In this document: positions 28,985-37,565 of the stretch, piece by piece
Numbering within the stretch: the first letter of the stretch is position 1
Layout: every line of letters starts with the position of its first letter
Origin: Prauserella salsuginis
Lineage (GTDB): Bacteria; Actinomycetota; Actinomycetes; Mycobacteriales; Pseudonocardiaceae
DNA length: 64,000 bases
Direction: 5' to 3'
NCBI RefSeq assembly: GCF_024648885.1
Contig: NZ_JANBBF010000014.1
Span: 124,001 to 188,000, forward strand
Position numbers and translations under genes: made by a program
Notes under the pieces: model-generated
Seen by the model: only the letters and a program-made list of their open reading frames with translations
Told to the model about the DNA's origin: nothing
The model's database searches: none

Positions 28985-30496
28985 GTGGCGCCTACCCTGC
29001 GCCCTTCCCGCAGCCGAGGCTCTGCCGACCCCGCCGGCGCGCAGAGCGCCGCAGGCTCGCTGTTATCGGCCGCCGTGCTTCGCCGCGGCTTCACCCGGCG
29101 CGCCGCCGTGGCGGTGCGACTGCTCGTGGCGGTCGCACTCGCCTCGTTCTCGTTGGTCGTCGTCGCTCCCGCGGCCTCGGCCGAAGTGAAGGAGGGCAAC
29201 GGCCACACCACGACGCCGGGCCAGCCCTACGGCGGACAGGACCGCGAGAGCGACTGGCTCGGCTCCTATGTCGTCGGCGGCAAGCAGGTGTTCTGCGTGC
29301 AGTTCGCGCTGAAGGCACCCGATTCGGGCGAGCAGTACCGGCCCGGTGACGAGCTGCTGACCAAGTGGGGCGAGAAGATCCCGGAGGACACGGCCGCGAA
29401 CATCTCGTACCTGCTGCTGCGCTACGGCGACACGCAGAACGCCGACGAGGCGGCCGCTCTCGCCCACCTGCTGCACTCGTGGACGGCCGCCCCGCGCACG
29501 CCCGCCGACCTCGATCGGAACCTGCCGTTCGACCGGATCGCCTACAACGTCGACGGGCAGTTCGCGAAGCTTCCGCAGGGCGCGAAGGACGCGGTGGAAC
29601 GCCTCCGCGCCGACGCCAACGCGAACCGCGGTCCCTGGACGGCCGAGGTCACCGCTCCGGAACAGGAGCAGACCATCGGCGAGGCGGGCGAATGGTCCGT
29701 GTCCGTGACCAATGCCGCAGGTAAGGGCGTGCCGGGCGTTCCGGTGACACTGTCCGCCGAGGGCGCGCAGGTCGGCGGCGAGCGGGCCGACGTGACGACC
29801 GGCGAGGACGGCACCGCCACGTTCCCGGTCACGCCGCAGGCCGAGGAGCCTTCGGTGACGGCCACGATGTCGGCCCCTGCCGCACGGCCGTACGTCCAGG
29901 ACCCGGTCACCGCGAACACCCAGCGAGTGGTCTCGACCGGAGGGGAGCAGGAGCTGACGGCCTCGGCCACGGGCACGGCGAAGAACGCTCCCGGCGGCGT
30001 CGAGGTCACGAAGGTCGACGCCGAGTCCGACAAGGGCATCGCGGGCGTCCCACTGCGCATCACCGCAGGCGACAAGGAATCGGCGGCCAAGGGCGACGAC
30101 GGCAAGCCGCTGGTCGGCGAGGACGGCAAGCCCGCCGTGGTGACGACCGAGGGCGACGGCGGCGCCGCCACGGTCGACGAGCTGAGCGCGCCGCAGCGGA
30201 TCTGCGTCATCGAAGTCAGCCCGCCGAACGGCTACGCCGACGCGTTCGATCCGGACAATCCACCGTCGGCGTGCGGAAAGGTACAGCCCGGCGGCACGCT
30301 CGAGTTGACGATCAGCAACAAGGCCGACCAGGTGCCGACCGTGATCCCCGCCGGTGAACAGGGCCAGCCGACGGCACAGAGTCCGACGACGACGTCGACG
30401 CCGACCGGTGCGCTCGTCGGCATGGGCGGACTGGCGCTCGCGGTGGCCGTCGCATCCGGACTCCTGGTGCGTCGCCGGCAGCTGTCCGGGGACTGA
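28985..30496 (+). CDS. sortase-anchored surface protein with SpaA/Ig-like domains
   Basis: About 503 residues. A long signal peptide with hydrophobic core AVAVRLLVAVALASFSLVVVAP ends at PAASA (about residue 65). The next region (about 75-205) has VFCVQFALK and a helical ISYLLLRYGD...AALAHLLHSW, reminiscent of thioester/TED-like adhesin heads. An Ig-like domain (about 210-300; SVSVTNAAGKGVPGVPVTL) and a SpaA-like domain (about 325-440; GGVEVTKVDAESDKGIAGVPL) follow. A Thr-rich stalk, STPTGA, a hydrophobic helix and RRRQ end the protein, a sorting-signal layout without canonical LPxTG. GTG 28985 has GGGGGA upstream; GTG 28964 is in frame. Confidence 0.82.
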   Translation: MAPTLRPSRSRGSADPAGAQSAAGSLLSAAVLRRGFTRRAAVAVRLLVAVALASFSLVVVAPAASAEVKEGNGHTTTPGQPYGGQDRESDWLGSYVVGGKQVFCVQFALKAPDSGEQYRPGDELLTKWGEKIPEDTAANISYLLLRYGDTQNADEAAALAHLLHSWTAAPRTPADLDRNLPFDRIAYNVDGQFAKLPQGAKDAVERLRADANANRGPWTAEVTAPEQEQTIGEAGEWSVSVTNAAGKGVPGVPVTLSAEGAQVGGERADVTTGEDGTATFPVTPQAEEPSVTATMSAPAARPYVQDPVTANTQRVVSTGGEQELTASATGTAKNAPGGVEVTKVDAESDKGIAGVPLRITAGDKESAAKGDDGKPLVGEDGKPAVVTTEGDGGAATVDELSAPQRICVIEVSPPNGYADAFDPDNPPSACGKVQPGGTLELTISNKADQVPTVIPAGEQGQPTAQSPTTTSTPTGALVGMGGLALAVAVASGLLVRRRQLSGD

Positions 30497-30497
30497 C

Positions 30498-31226
30498 GTG
30501 GCGAGGCGCGAGCGGGTCTCCGCCTACCTACTGGGCGCGGCATCGGTACTGGTGGCGCAGGCGTTGGTGGGCGCGGCGGTGTTGATGCCGCCCACCGACG
30601 CCGTCGCCGGTACCGCCGAGCCCGCGGCCGAGCGGAAGACCGTGCAACGGCAGCAGACCGGGGCAAAGCAGTCGGAACCGACAACATCGGAAGAACCGGA
30701 CGACAACGCGACATCCCGTGACGAACCGAAATCGGGCGAGGAACGGGATCGCGACCCCGAACCGGACGTGACGCCCGCGCCGAGCGGTCAACGCCCCGGG
30801 ACGATCCTGCTGCCGGACGGCGGATCGGCGGCGCTCGTCCGCCACGAGCTCGGCCCCGACGCTGTGCTGCCCGTCCCCGAGAATCTCGGCGAGGCCACGT
30901 GGTGGGGCGCAGGGCTCGGCGCCCCGAGTGGTGCCAGCGTCTTCGCGGGGCACGTCAATTGGCAGGGCAGGGAAGGCCCGTTCTCCGAGCTGTGGCAGGT
31001 GCGAGTCGGCGAGCGCGTCACCATCGCCGACGACGGCGGGAAGAAGTTCCGCTACGAGGTCTCGCGGATTCTGACGCTGGACAAGGACGAGGTGCCCGCG
31101 CGGGCGAGCGAGCTGTTCGGGCAGAGCGGCAGGCACCGCGCCGTACTGGTCACCTGTGGCGGCAACTGGCAGGGCGGCACGACCGGCTACGAGGAGAACC
31201 GCGTCGTCATCGCCGAACCCGTCTGA
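30498..31226 (+). CDS. class F-like sortase
   Basis: A 242-residue membrane-anchored transpeptidase. N-terminal helix 8-30, an acidic/Pro linker (35-100), then the sortase barrel with the catalytic triad H152 (FAGHVNW), C220 (VLVTCGG) and R235 (YEENRVV). GTG 30498 begins one base after the TGA of the surface-protein gene, so the two are translationally linked and this enzyme is very probably dedicated to that substrate. It would act outside the membrane, joining the substrate's cleaved sorting signal to a wall amine. A terminator hairpin follows at 31230. Confidence 0.9.
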   Translation: MARRERVSAYLLGAASVLVAQALVGAAVLMPPTDAVAGTAEPAAERKTVQRQQTGAKQSEPTTSEEPDDNATSRDEPKSGEERDRDPEPDVTPAPSGQRPGTILLPDGGSAALVRHELGPDAVLPVPENLGEATWWGAGLGAPSGASVFAGHVNWQGREGPFSELWQVRVGERVTIADDGGKKFRYEVSRILTLDKDEVPARASELFGQSGRHRAVLVTCGGNWQGGTTGYEENRVVIAEPV

Positions 31227-31229
31227 GCG

Positions 31230-31267
31230 CTCGCGGCGGCGGCCCGCGGCCGGGTCGCCGCCGCGAG
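31230..31267 (+). terminator. terminator after the sortase gene
   Basis: CTCGCGGCGGCG (31230-31241) and CGCCGCCGCGAG (31256-31267) are perfect 12-base arms around a 14-base loop, just past the stop. Confidence 0.7.
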
Positions 31268-31319
31268 ACACCGGGCCAGGTGTCCTGTCACCACAGCCGG
31301 CGCTCGCAAAGGTACGGTC

Positions 31320-32591
31320 TTGAGTATGGCTTCCGAGCACGACAACCGACTGCTGCCGCTGCGGCGGGAATTCAGCCAGGCGTGGCACGGGTTCGACCGC
31401 GCCCAGGTCCTGCAGTACGTCGAGCACCTCGAGGCTCAGGTGCAGCGGATCGTGGCCGACCGCGACAACGCGAACGCCCGGCTCACGACGCTGTCCCGCG
31501 AGCTCGAGAACGCCCGCCGCGAGGTGACCCGACTGCAGAACCGGGTCGAGGAGCTGAAGAAGCCGCCGGAGCGGCCCGAGGATCTGGACGAGCGCATGCA
31601 GCGTTCCGTCGACCTCGCGAACACGCGGGCCGAGGAGATCGTGGGCCGCGCCGAGGAAGCCGCCACGAAGACGTGGGCCGAGAGCGGCGAGGTCTCGAAG
31701 AAGCTGCACGAGCGCTACATGAAGTTGGTCGAGACCCTCGACCAGCACGCGGAGGAGCTGCAGCGCGAGCACACCGATGCGCTGGCGGCCACGAAGGCCG
31801 ACGTGCAGAAGATGACCTCGGAGGCCGCCGAGCGGCAGGAGCGGCTCGACCGCGAGGCCGAGGAGAAGCGCCGCACCATCGAGCGCGAGTTCGACAAGAA
31901 GATGACCGCCGAGAAGGCCGCGCTCGAGAAGCACGTCGCGGACACGAAGGAAGCCAGCAAGAACGCCGCGGAGCGCAGGATCGCCGAAGCGACCACCGAG
32001 TCCAAGCGCATGGTGGACGAGGCAACGGCCAAGGCGAAGAAACTCGTCGACGACGCGACCGCGGACGCCGAGCGCCGGACGGCCGAGGCCAACGGGGTCG
32101 TCGAACGGCTCACCAAGATCCGCAACGAGGCACGCGCCCGACTCAAGGCGGCGGAGGATGCGCTGCACGCTGGTGAGTCGGCACTGGATCCCGTCGACGA
32201 CGAGGACACCGAGCTCTCGGAACTGCCCGAGTCGCTGACTGCGCCGTTCGACGCGGCCAAGACCGCTAACGCCGTCCAGCTCTCGCACGCCACCGGGAAC
32301 GGTGCCGCGGGCGACGCGGCGTCCGGTTCGTCGGACGGTTCCGGGGACGCCGAGGCCACCCGGCCGACGCAGCAGCCCGTGAAGGTCGGTACGAACAACG
32401 CGACGTCCGGCGAGGACGCGGCGGGTTCCGGCGACGCGGGCACCGACTCGGACGATGCGGCCGCGGGATCGGAGAAGGCAGCGGACTCATCGGACTCGTC
32501 GGACTCGTCGGACTCGTCCAGCGAGACGACGACTCCGAGCACCCCGGCACAGCGCCCCTCGCCCGGGCCGAAGAACACGTCGTCCCAGTGA
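31320..32591 (+). CDS. DivIVA-like coiled-coil protein
   Basis: A 423-residue protein. The N-terminus LPLRREFSQAWHGFDRAQVLQYVEHLE (about 12-38) resembles the membrane-binding DivIVA/Wag31 head. Almost continuous coiled coil follows (about 38-290), rich in Glu/Lys/Ala/Arg. The tail (about 300-423) is acidic and Ser/Asp/Thr-rich with runs of SSD. TTG 31320 has AAAGG 7 bases upstream; ATG 31326 is an alternative. Similar actinobacterial proteins (Scy/FilP-like or DivIVA paralogues) act at growing poles or in cytoskeletal scaffolds; the exact role here is open. Confidence 0.8.
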   Translation: MSMASEHDNRLLPLRREFSQAWHGFDRAQVLQYVEHLEAQVQRIVADRDNANARLTTLSRELENARREVTRLQNRVEELKKPPERPEDLDERMQRSVDLANTRAEEIVGRAEEAATKTWAESGEVSKKLHERYMKLVETLDQHAEELQREHTDALAATKADVQKMTSEAAERQERLDREAEEKRRTIEREFDKKMTAEKAALEKHVADTKEASKNAAERRIAEATTESKRMVDEATAKAKKLVDDATADAERRTAEANGVVERLTKIRNEARARLKAAEDALHAGESALDPVDDEDTELSELPESLTAPFDAAKTANAVQLSHATGNGAAGDAASGSSDGSGDAEATRPTQQPVKVGTNNATSGEDAAGSGDAGTDSDDAAAGSEKAADSSDSSDSSDSSSETTTPSTPAQRPSPGPKNTSSQ

Positions 32592-32634
32592 CGCCGGCGT
32601 GCGGCGGCCGCCCGGCGTGACGCCGCAGTCGCCG

Positions 32635-32671
32635 TCGTGGTGGGCCCACCGCAACCGGGGACCCACCACGA
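32635..32671. terminator. bidirectional terminator between the coiled-coil and iron-binding genes
   Basis: TCGTGGTGGG and CCCACCACGA are perfect 10-base arms around 17 bases, placed between convergent genes (stops at 32591 and 32678). Confidence 0.75.
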
Positions 32672-32677
32672 GACGTG

Positions 32678-33700
32678 TCAGACGACCTTGCGGGCGCCTT
32701 CCAGGTTCTCGGCGAGGCGGTTGATCGTGGCGGCCTGCGCGACGTAGTCCATCGCGCTGAACTCCCACGGGTAGACCTGTTTCGCCTCGGCGGCAGGCAT
32801 GTTCGCGAACGTCGGCTGCTTGAGCATCTCGTCGCCGCTCATCGCGCGCAGTGAGTACAGCACGACGTCGGTGCGGAAATCGGTGATGTTCTCCCACGCC
32901 ACCTGGCGCCAGTAGTACGTGTCGCCGCCGGGGTCGGGGTACTTCACGCCGAGTTCGGTGTAGCTGCGCAGCGCCGGATCGTCCTCGGCCTTGGCGATGT
33001 GGACGCCGTCGGTCTCGTACGCCGCGACGGCCATGACGGTCAGGCCGGACGACGCGGCCTCGCGGAGCCGGTCGCGCGCGGAGTCGTACTCGCGCTTCTT
33101 CTCGGTGAGGAGTTTCTGATCGGCGTCGAGCGACTTCGCGAACTGGGTGGTGCGCTCGACGACCTTGTCGGCCGAGCCGGTCATCGACAGCGCCACGATG
33201 GGTGCGATCTTCGCGGCATCCTCCTGCTGCTTGAGGTCCTTGAAGCCGTACAGCGGCTTCTTCGGGTCGACCTTGCCGGAGTCGTCCTCGGGGTAGGCGT
33301 GCGTGATGATCAGATCCGGCTTCTGCGCCTCGAGGCGCACCAGGTTGATCTCGCCGTAGGTGGCGCCGACCTCGGTGACCTTCGAGGTGTCCTTGTCGTC
33401 GAAGTTCACGTCGGCGTCGAGACCGGTGTAGCCGAAGGACGCGACGGGCACGATGCCGTAGTTCCACAGGGAGGCGATGGCGTCGTTGAGGCCCGCGATG
33501 CGGGTCGGCGTGCGGTCGAGGGTGACCTTCTCGCCGCGATCATCGGTGAACGACCAGCCGCCCGAACCGCCACCGCCGTTCTCGTCGTCCGAGGTGTTGG
33601 GGCCGCAGGCGGACAGGAATCCGGTGGCGGCGAGCGCGGCGGCACCGGTGAACAGGCCGCGGCGGGACATCCGGTAGGGACCGGGCAGTGTTCCAGACAT
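32678..33700 (-). CDS. iron-regulated ABC substrate-binding lipoprotein
   Basis: A 340-residue protein of the periplasmic siderophore-binding (FepB/FhuD, helical backbone) type. The N-terminus combines a twin Arg (MSRRGLFTG, about 11) with a lipobox (FLSAC, Cys at about 32), so it is exported, possibly by Tat, and lipid-anchored. The mature part starts FTDDRGEKVTLDRTPTRIAGLNDAIASLWNYG, typical of this family. No permease or ATPase genes are adjacent, so it must use components encoded elsewhere. A DtxR-type iron box sits directly upstream. The ligand, iron-siderophore or haem, is not determined. Confidence 0.87.
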   Translation of the reverse strand: MSGTLPGPYRMSRRGLFTGAAALAATGFLSACGPNTSDDENGGGGSGGWSFTDDRGEKVTLDRTPTRIAGLNDAIASLWNYGIVPVASFGYTGLDADVNFDDKDTSKVTEVGATYGEINLVRLEAQKPDLIITHAYPEDDSGKVDPKKPLYGFKDLKQQEDAAKIAPIVALSMTGSADKVVERTTQFAKSLDADQKLLTEKKREYDSARDRLREAASSGLTVMAVAAYETDGVHIAKAEDDPALRSYTELGVKYPDPGGDTYYWRQVAWENITDFRTDVVLYSLRAMSGDEMLKQPTFANMPAAEAKQVYPWEFSAMDYVAQAATINRLAENLEGARKVV

Positions 33701-33709
33701 GTCGACCAA

Positions 33710-33727
33710 GATAGGCAAGCCTAAGTT
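33710..33727. promoter_or_regulatory. DtxR/IdeR-type iron box
   Basis: ATAGGCAAGCCTAAGTT contains the 12-base near-palindrome TAGGC-AA-GCCTA, with TTAGG-type half-sites when read on the minus strand (TTAGGCTTGCCTAT). It lies about 10 bases upstream of the substrate-binding protein start. AGGCTAGG a little further out may extend it. Confidence 0.8.
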
Positions 33728-33823
33728 AAAAACCTAGCCTGTGTGATGAACCTCGACACGGCGGCCGGCAGTCACGGACCCGCCCGCGGCCGCGGCGGTG
33801 GGCGATCGGCGCACCACGGGCCG

Positions 33824-35236
33824 TCAGGACGGGCCGAGCCAGCGGCACAACAGCAGGCAGACGTCGTCGTCGTGATCGGTGCCGCCCAGCATCTCGTGCA
33901 GCACGTTGTCGGTGCGCTCGTCGACCTTGCCATCGCCGCACCGCTCGAACGCCGCAGCGAGACGCGCCATCCCGGCATCGATGTCGCTCCTGCGGCGCTC
34001 GATGAGGCCGTCGGTGTACAGCGCCACGGACGAGTCCGACGTCAGGGAACGCCGGTGCTCGGGTATCGACGGCGTCAGGTCGATGCCGAGCATCGGACCG
34101 TGATCGGCGTCGAGATACACGACGTCGCCGGAGGCGTCCTGCACCAGCGGCGGCGGATGCCCCGCGCTCGCCCACCGGATCATTCCGTTGCGCCGCTGCA
34201 CCTCGACCACGACGGCCGTGGCGTACAGCGAGCCGCGGCCCTCCCGCAGCAGTTCGTGCACGAGCCGCAGCGACGAGGCCGGGCCGTGCCCCTCCAGTGC
34301 GTAGGCGCGCAGCGCGTTCTGCAGCTGGCCCATCACGACGGCCGCGTCGAGCCCGTGCCCGGTGACGTCGCCGACGGTGAGCACGACCGTCCCGTCGGAA
34401 CGGCTGAACGCGTCGTACCAGTCACCGCCGATGTGGACACCGCGGGTCGACGACCGATACCGCGCTGCGATGTCGAACTCGTCCAATTCGGCCAGCGCCG
34501 GCAGCATCGCGTACTGCAGCCGCTCCGCGAGCTCGTGCTCCCGCTCGTACTCGTAGGCGTTGCGCAGGCCGAGCGCGGTACGGCCCGCCACGGCGTGCGC
34601 GAGCGAGATGTCGTCGGAGGTGAAGCCGCGGTGCCTGCGCTCAAGATCCAACACCCCGAGAGCGTGGCGGCCAGCCAGCAGCGGCACGCTCAGCCTGCTC
34701 GATCCGGTACGAACGGACCGTCGTGTGATCAACGCCTGCTGGGCGGTGAGGTCGGGGCGCGCGTCACCCGACGACGGCGTCACGCACCGCAGACCGTCGT
34801 CGGTCGAGCGCCACACGCGCGTGATGTCGGCGAGCTGGTGCGACTGGACGAGTGCCGAGATCTGGGAGAGCATCTCGGCACTGTTGAGCGACGTCGCGGA
34901 GGCACGGCTGACTTCGTCCAAGAAGGCCGTGCGGTCGATGTCGTCACGTGAGGGCGACCCCACCATGGGCTTGTCGGCCAGCCGCCACCGCAGGTCCCGA
35001 TCGCGGCTGCCACGGGCAGGGGCGCGCACCTCCTGGGACGGCAGCTCGGCCTCGCCCAGTTCGCCGGGCACGATGTCGGTCAATGACTCCACGACGTGCC
35101 CGACGGGCACCGCGGGGTCCAGACTCTCGAGCACCTCGGCCAGCACCGCCCACGCATCGGCAGGCAGCCGCCCCGCACGCACCGCCCTGGCAAGTTCCGC
35201 GCTGAGCGGACCGCTCAGCTCACGCTCGACGCTCAC
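33824..35236 (-). CDS. GAF-domain SpoIIE-type PP2C phosphatase
   Basis: A 470-residue protein: a helical N-terminal region (1-95), a GAF-like sensor (about 105-240; DRTAFLDEVSRASATSLNSAEMLS, ALGVLDLERR), then a SpoIIE PP2C domain (about 255-470). Metal-binding acidic residues are visible in HIGGDWYDAF, VGDVTGHGLDAA, LYTDGLIERR and TDHDDDVCLLL. Such enzymes dephosphorylate anti-anti-sigma proteins. It lies 268 bases from a divergently transcribed HATPase, which would be the opposing kinase. GTG 35236 has GGAGG 9 bases upstream. No STAS partner is in the window. Confidence 0.9.
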   Translation of the reverse strand: MSVERELSGPLSAELARAVRAGRLPADAWAVLAEVLESLDPAVPVGHVVESLTDIVPGELGEAELPSQEVRAPARGSRDRDLRWRLADKPMVGSPSRDDIDRTAFLDEVSRASATSLNSAEMLSQISALVQSHQLADITRVWRSTDDGLRCVTPSSGDARPDLTAQQALITRRSVRTGSSRLSVPLLAGRHALGVLDLERRHRGFTSDDISLAHAVAGRTALGLRNAYEYEREHELAERLQYAMLPALAELDEFDIAARYRSSTRGVHIGGDWYDAFSRSDGTVVLTVGDVTGHGLDAAVVMGQLQNALRAYALEGHGPASSLRLVHELLREGRGSLYATAVVVEVQRRNGMIRWASAGHPPPLVQDASGDVVYLDADHGPMLGIDLTPSIPEHRRSLTSDSSVALYTDGLIERRRSDIDAGMARLAAAFERCGDGKVDERTDNVLHEMLGGTDHDDDVCLLLCRWLGPS

Positions 35237-35504
35237 CGGGACTCACCTCCGAACAAGCCGGCTTCCACTATGCCCGCTGCCAGCGAAGATGTCTCGTCGT
35301 AGCCATTGTGGGTGTCACCCATGCAGCGCAATGCGAGAAGTTCGTCCGGGTGCGTGTACCGATCCACGACAGAGGGCACACGGAGGTTGTGAACGATTCC
35401 GCGGTCGACGCCCGATCGGCGGAGTCACCGGACACCGGGTGTTCCACCCGCCGGTCGACTCCGCCTCATCCACGGCGAGAACCACCGAGCCGACGGGGCT
35501 GACG

Positions 35505-35957
35505 ATGATGATTGAGCAGAGCCGCGTCGCGGCCGACACCCTCGTAGTCGACATCGCACTGGACATGAACCTCAGGGGACCCACCGACGCCCGCCACGCC
35601 GTGGACGCCGCGCTCGGCGCGGGCGACGAGTCCTCGCGCGAGAACGTGCTGCTACTGGTCACCGAGCTGGCGACGAACGCCGTCATCCACGGCAGCCCGC
35701 CGTGCAGACTGCGCGTGCACGCCAGGTCGGAGCGGCTGCGCATCGAAGTGTCCGACACCGACCCACGGCGTCCCGTCGTGCTGCACCCTGGACCCGACGT
35801 CGACCACGGTCGTGGCCTGCTGCTGGTGGCGGCTCTCGCCGACGACTGGGGCGTCGACCAGATCGACCACCACGGCAAGGTCGTGTGGGCGGAGCTGCCG
35901 TTCACGCCGCCGACATCGCCCGAACGAGGGGTTTCACATCAGGCGCTCCGGTCCTGA
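35505..35957 (+). CDS. RsbW-like HATPase (anti-sigma/serine kinase)
   Basis: A 150-residue GHKL ATPase: the N-box is ELATNAVIHG (about 62-71), the D-x-G-x-G-type box is PDVDHGRGLLLVAALADDWGV (about 99-119), with VVWAELPF at the end. Proteins of this kind bind sigma factors or phosphorylate STAS antagonists. ATG 35505 (or 35508) follows GGGG; the upstream frame is not conserved. The divergent SpoIIE-type phosphatase makes a partner-switching pair; sigma factor and STAS partner are not nearby. Confidence 0.85.
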   Translation: MMIEQSRVAADTLVVDIALDMNLRGPTDARHAVDAALGAGDESSRENVLLLVTELATNAVIHGSPPCRLRVHARSERLRIEVSDTDPRRPVVLHPGPDVDHGRGLLLVAALADDWGVDQIDHHGKVVWAELPFTPPTSPERGVSHQALRS

Positions 35958-36084
35958 ACACCCCGCTCCCTCGGACGCCCTGCGCCGGAATGAACGGGCT
36001 GCGCTGCAGGTGAGCGCCGCGGTACTCAATCGGCGGCGGACACCCGCACCGACATCCTCCGTCGGGTGGACCCACAATGGGTGA

Positions 36085-36459
36085 ATGACGACCTGGGCAC
36101 GACTCGTACCGGCACTCCTGCTGCCTGCCGTCGTGCTGGCCGGAGCAGGCGCGTGCACGGACGACCCGAACCCCGCACCGACGTCCCGCACGTCCGCGTC
36201 CGCGGCACCGCCGTCGGGCTCGGCGCCGCATTCGCAACAGCCGCGGACGTCGCCGGGCGGTCCCTCGGCCCGCGCGGGCGACACCGACACCGGACCCGGT
36301 TGCGGGGAGCGGGCCGTCGAGGCGGGCGAGTTCAACCCGGACTGCAAGGAGTACCAGGGGCATCTCGACCCCGGCGGGCGAGGCCGCGGCGACACGGCTG
36401 GCGAGGCGCAGCTCGAGTACGCCTGCGAGCAGGGCTACGTCCCGAAGGAGAAGTGCTGA
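36085..36459 (+). CDS. small exported protein, possible lipoprotein
   Basis: A 124-residue protein with a signal sequence (WARLVPALLLPAVVLAGAGAC, about 4-24). The Cys at about 24 is preceded by AGA rather than a good lipobox, so lipidation is uncertain. A Ser/Pro/Thr-rich linker (26-68) and a small domain with four further cysteines (GPGCGERAV, NPDCKEY, YACEQGY, EKC terminal) follow, possibly two disulphides. A C-terminal Cys as last residue is unusual. ATG 36085 has only a weak ribosome site. No family recognised. Confidence 0.65.
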   Translation: MTTWARLVPALLLPAVVLAGAGACTDDPNPAPTSRTSASAAPPSGSAPHSQQPRTSPGGPSARAGDTDTGPGCGERAVEAGEFNPDCKEYQGHLDPGGRGRGDTAGEAQLEYACEQGYVPKEKC

Positions 36460-36463
36460 GCTC

Positions 36464-36526
36464 TCGCCCCGCGTGTCCTGCACTCGGCCCCGCGTGTCCT
36501 GCACTCGGGCTCGCGTGTCCTGCCCC
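36464..36526. repeat. 21-bp tandem repeat, three copies
   Basis: CTCGCCCCGCGTGTCCTGCA-like units occur three times with period 21 (core GCGTGTCCTGC at about 36471, 36492 and 36513) just after the stop of the small exported protein. A further related CGCATGTCCTGCACGCG is at about 36572. The rest of 36527-36881 has no gene that I can support. Confidence 0.8.
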
Positions 36527-36881
36527 CACTCGTCACTGGCCGTTCGGCCGGCGTTGAATGGGGGCATCCGTTCGCATGTCCTGCACGCGGGACGTCATAG
36601 CGTCGCCGGCTCGTAGCCGACAAGCACGGTCCGGTGCGGCCCGTTGACGGCACCCCCAGCACTCGGGTGATTCCACCCCGTCCGGCGACGTCCGCCGCAG
36701 CCCGGCGACATGGGTGAGAACCCGGTCGACGCATCCGGCGGACGACACGTATCCGGCGGTCGACACTGCCCCGGCCGGCACCGCGGCGTGGGCCGAAGCC
36801 TTTCCGAAACCCTGCCGGAGCCCCTCCCTTCGACGATCGGGATCGACACACCACAGCCCGACCGAAAGGGAGTCGATTCCG

Positions 36882-37520
36882 ATGACCACCACCAGCACGA
36901 CCGACCAGGACACCGCCGACCGGACGGGCGCCCCCACGCGACTCGCCGTGATCGTGGGCAGCATCCGCGCGGACCGGTTCGGCCCCACCCCGGCGAACTG
37001 GATCGCCGACCATGCCCGCAAGCGTGACGCCCTGCAGGTCGACGTCGTCGACCTGGCCGACTACGACCTGCCGGTCGTCCTGGGCGGTAACGACCCCGAT
37101 GCTCCCCCGCCCGCACCGGTGGCCGCGCTGGGCGAGCGGCTGGCCTCGGCGGACGCCTTCGTCGTGGTCACACCCGTCTACAACCGCGCCTACCCGGCTT
37201 CGCTGAAGAACGCCATCGACTGGTTCTACGACGAATGGCAGCTCAAGCCGGTGGGGTTCGTCTCCTACGGCGGCATCACCGGCGGCCTGCAGTCCATCGA
37301 CGCGCTGCGCGGGGTGTTCACCGAGTTCCACAGCGTTCCGCTCCGTGACTCGATCATGTTCGCCAACTTCTGGGAGGTCTTCGACCACGACGGCCGCCCC
37401 GTGAACGCCGAACGCACCGCGGAACTCGCCCGCGGCTTCCTCGATCAGCTGACCTGGTGGGCACAGGCGCTGCGTGACGCCCGCACCGGGCGGCCCTACC
37501 CGTTCGCGGCGTCCGAATAG
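36882..37520 (+). CDS. NADPH-dependent FMN reductase, paired with MFS (pair 1)
   Basis: A 212-residue flavodoxin-like reductase. LAVIVGSIRADRFGPTPANW (about 21-40) is the FMN phosphate-binding loop, VVTPVYNRAYPASLKNAIDWFYDEW (about 96-120) and GFVSYGGITGG (about 126-136) are the other FMN contacts. ATG 36882 follows AAGGGAG by 9 bases. An MFS gene follows after 45 bases. A closely similar reductase lies at 56898, also with an MFS gene. Likely roles are quinone, nitro or azo reduction; the substrate is unknown. Confidence 0.87.
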   Translation: MTTTSTTDQDTADRTGAPTRLAVIVGSIRADRFGPTPANWIADHARKRDALQVDVVDLADYDLPVVLGGNDPDAPPPAPVAALGERLASADAFVVVTPVYNRAYPASLKNAIDWFYDEWQLKPVGFVSYGGITGGLQSIDALRGVFTEFHSVPLRDSIMFANFWEVFDHDGRPVNAERTAELARGFLDQLTWWAQALRDARTGRPYPFAASE

Positions 37521-37565
37521 GACCCGACGGCCCGGCTCCGCGCCGCACTCCTGGAGTTGATCTCG

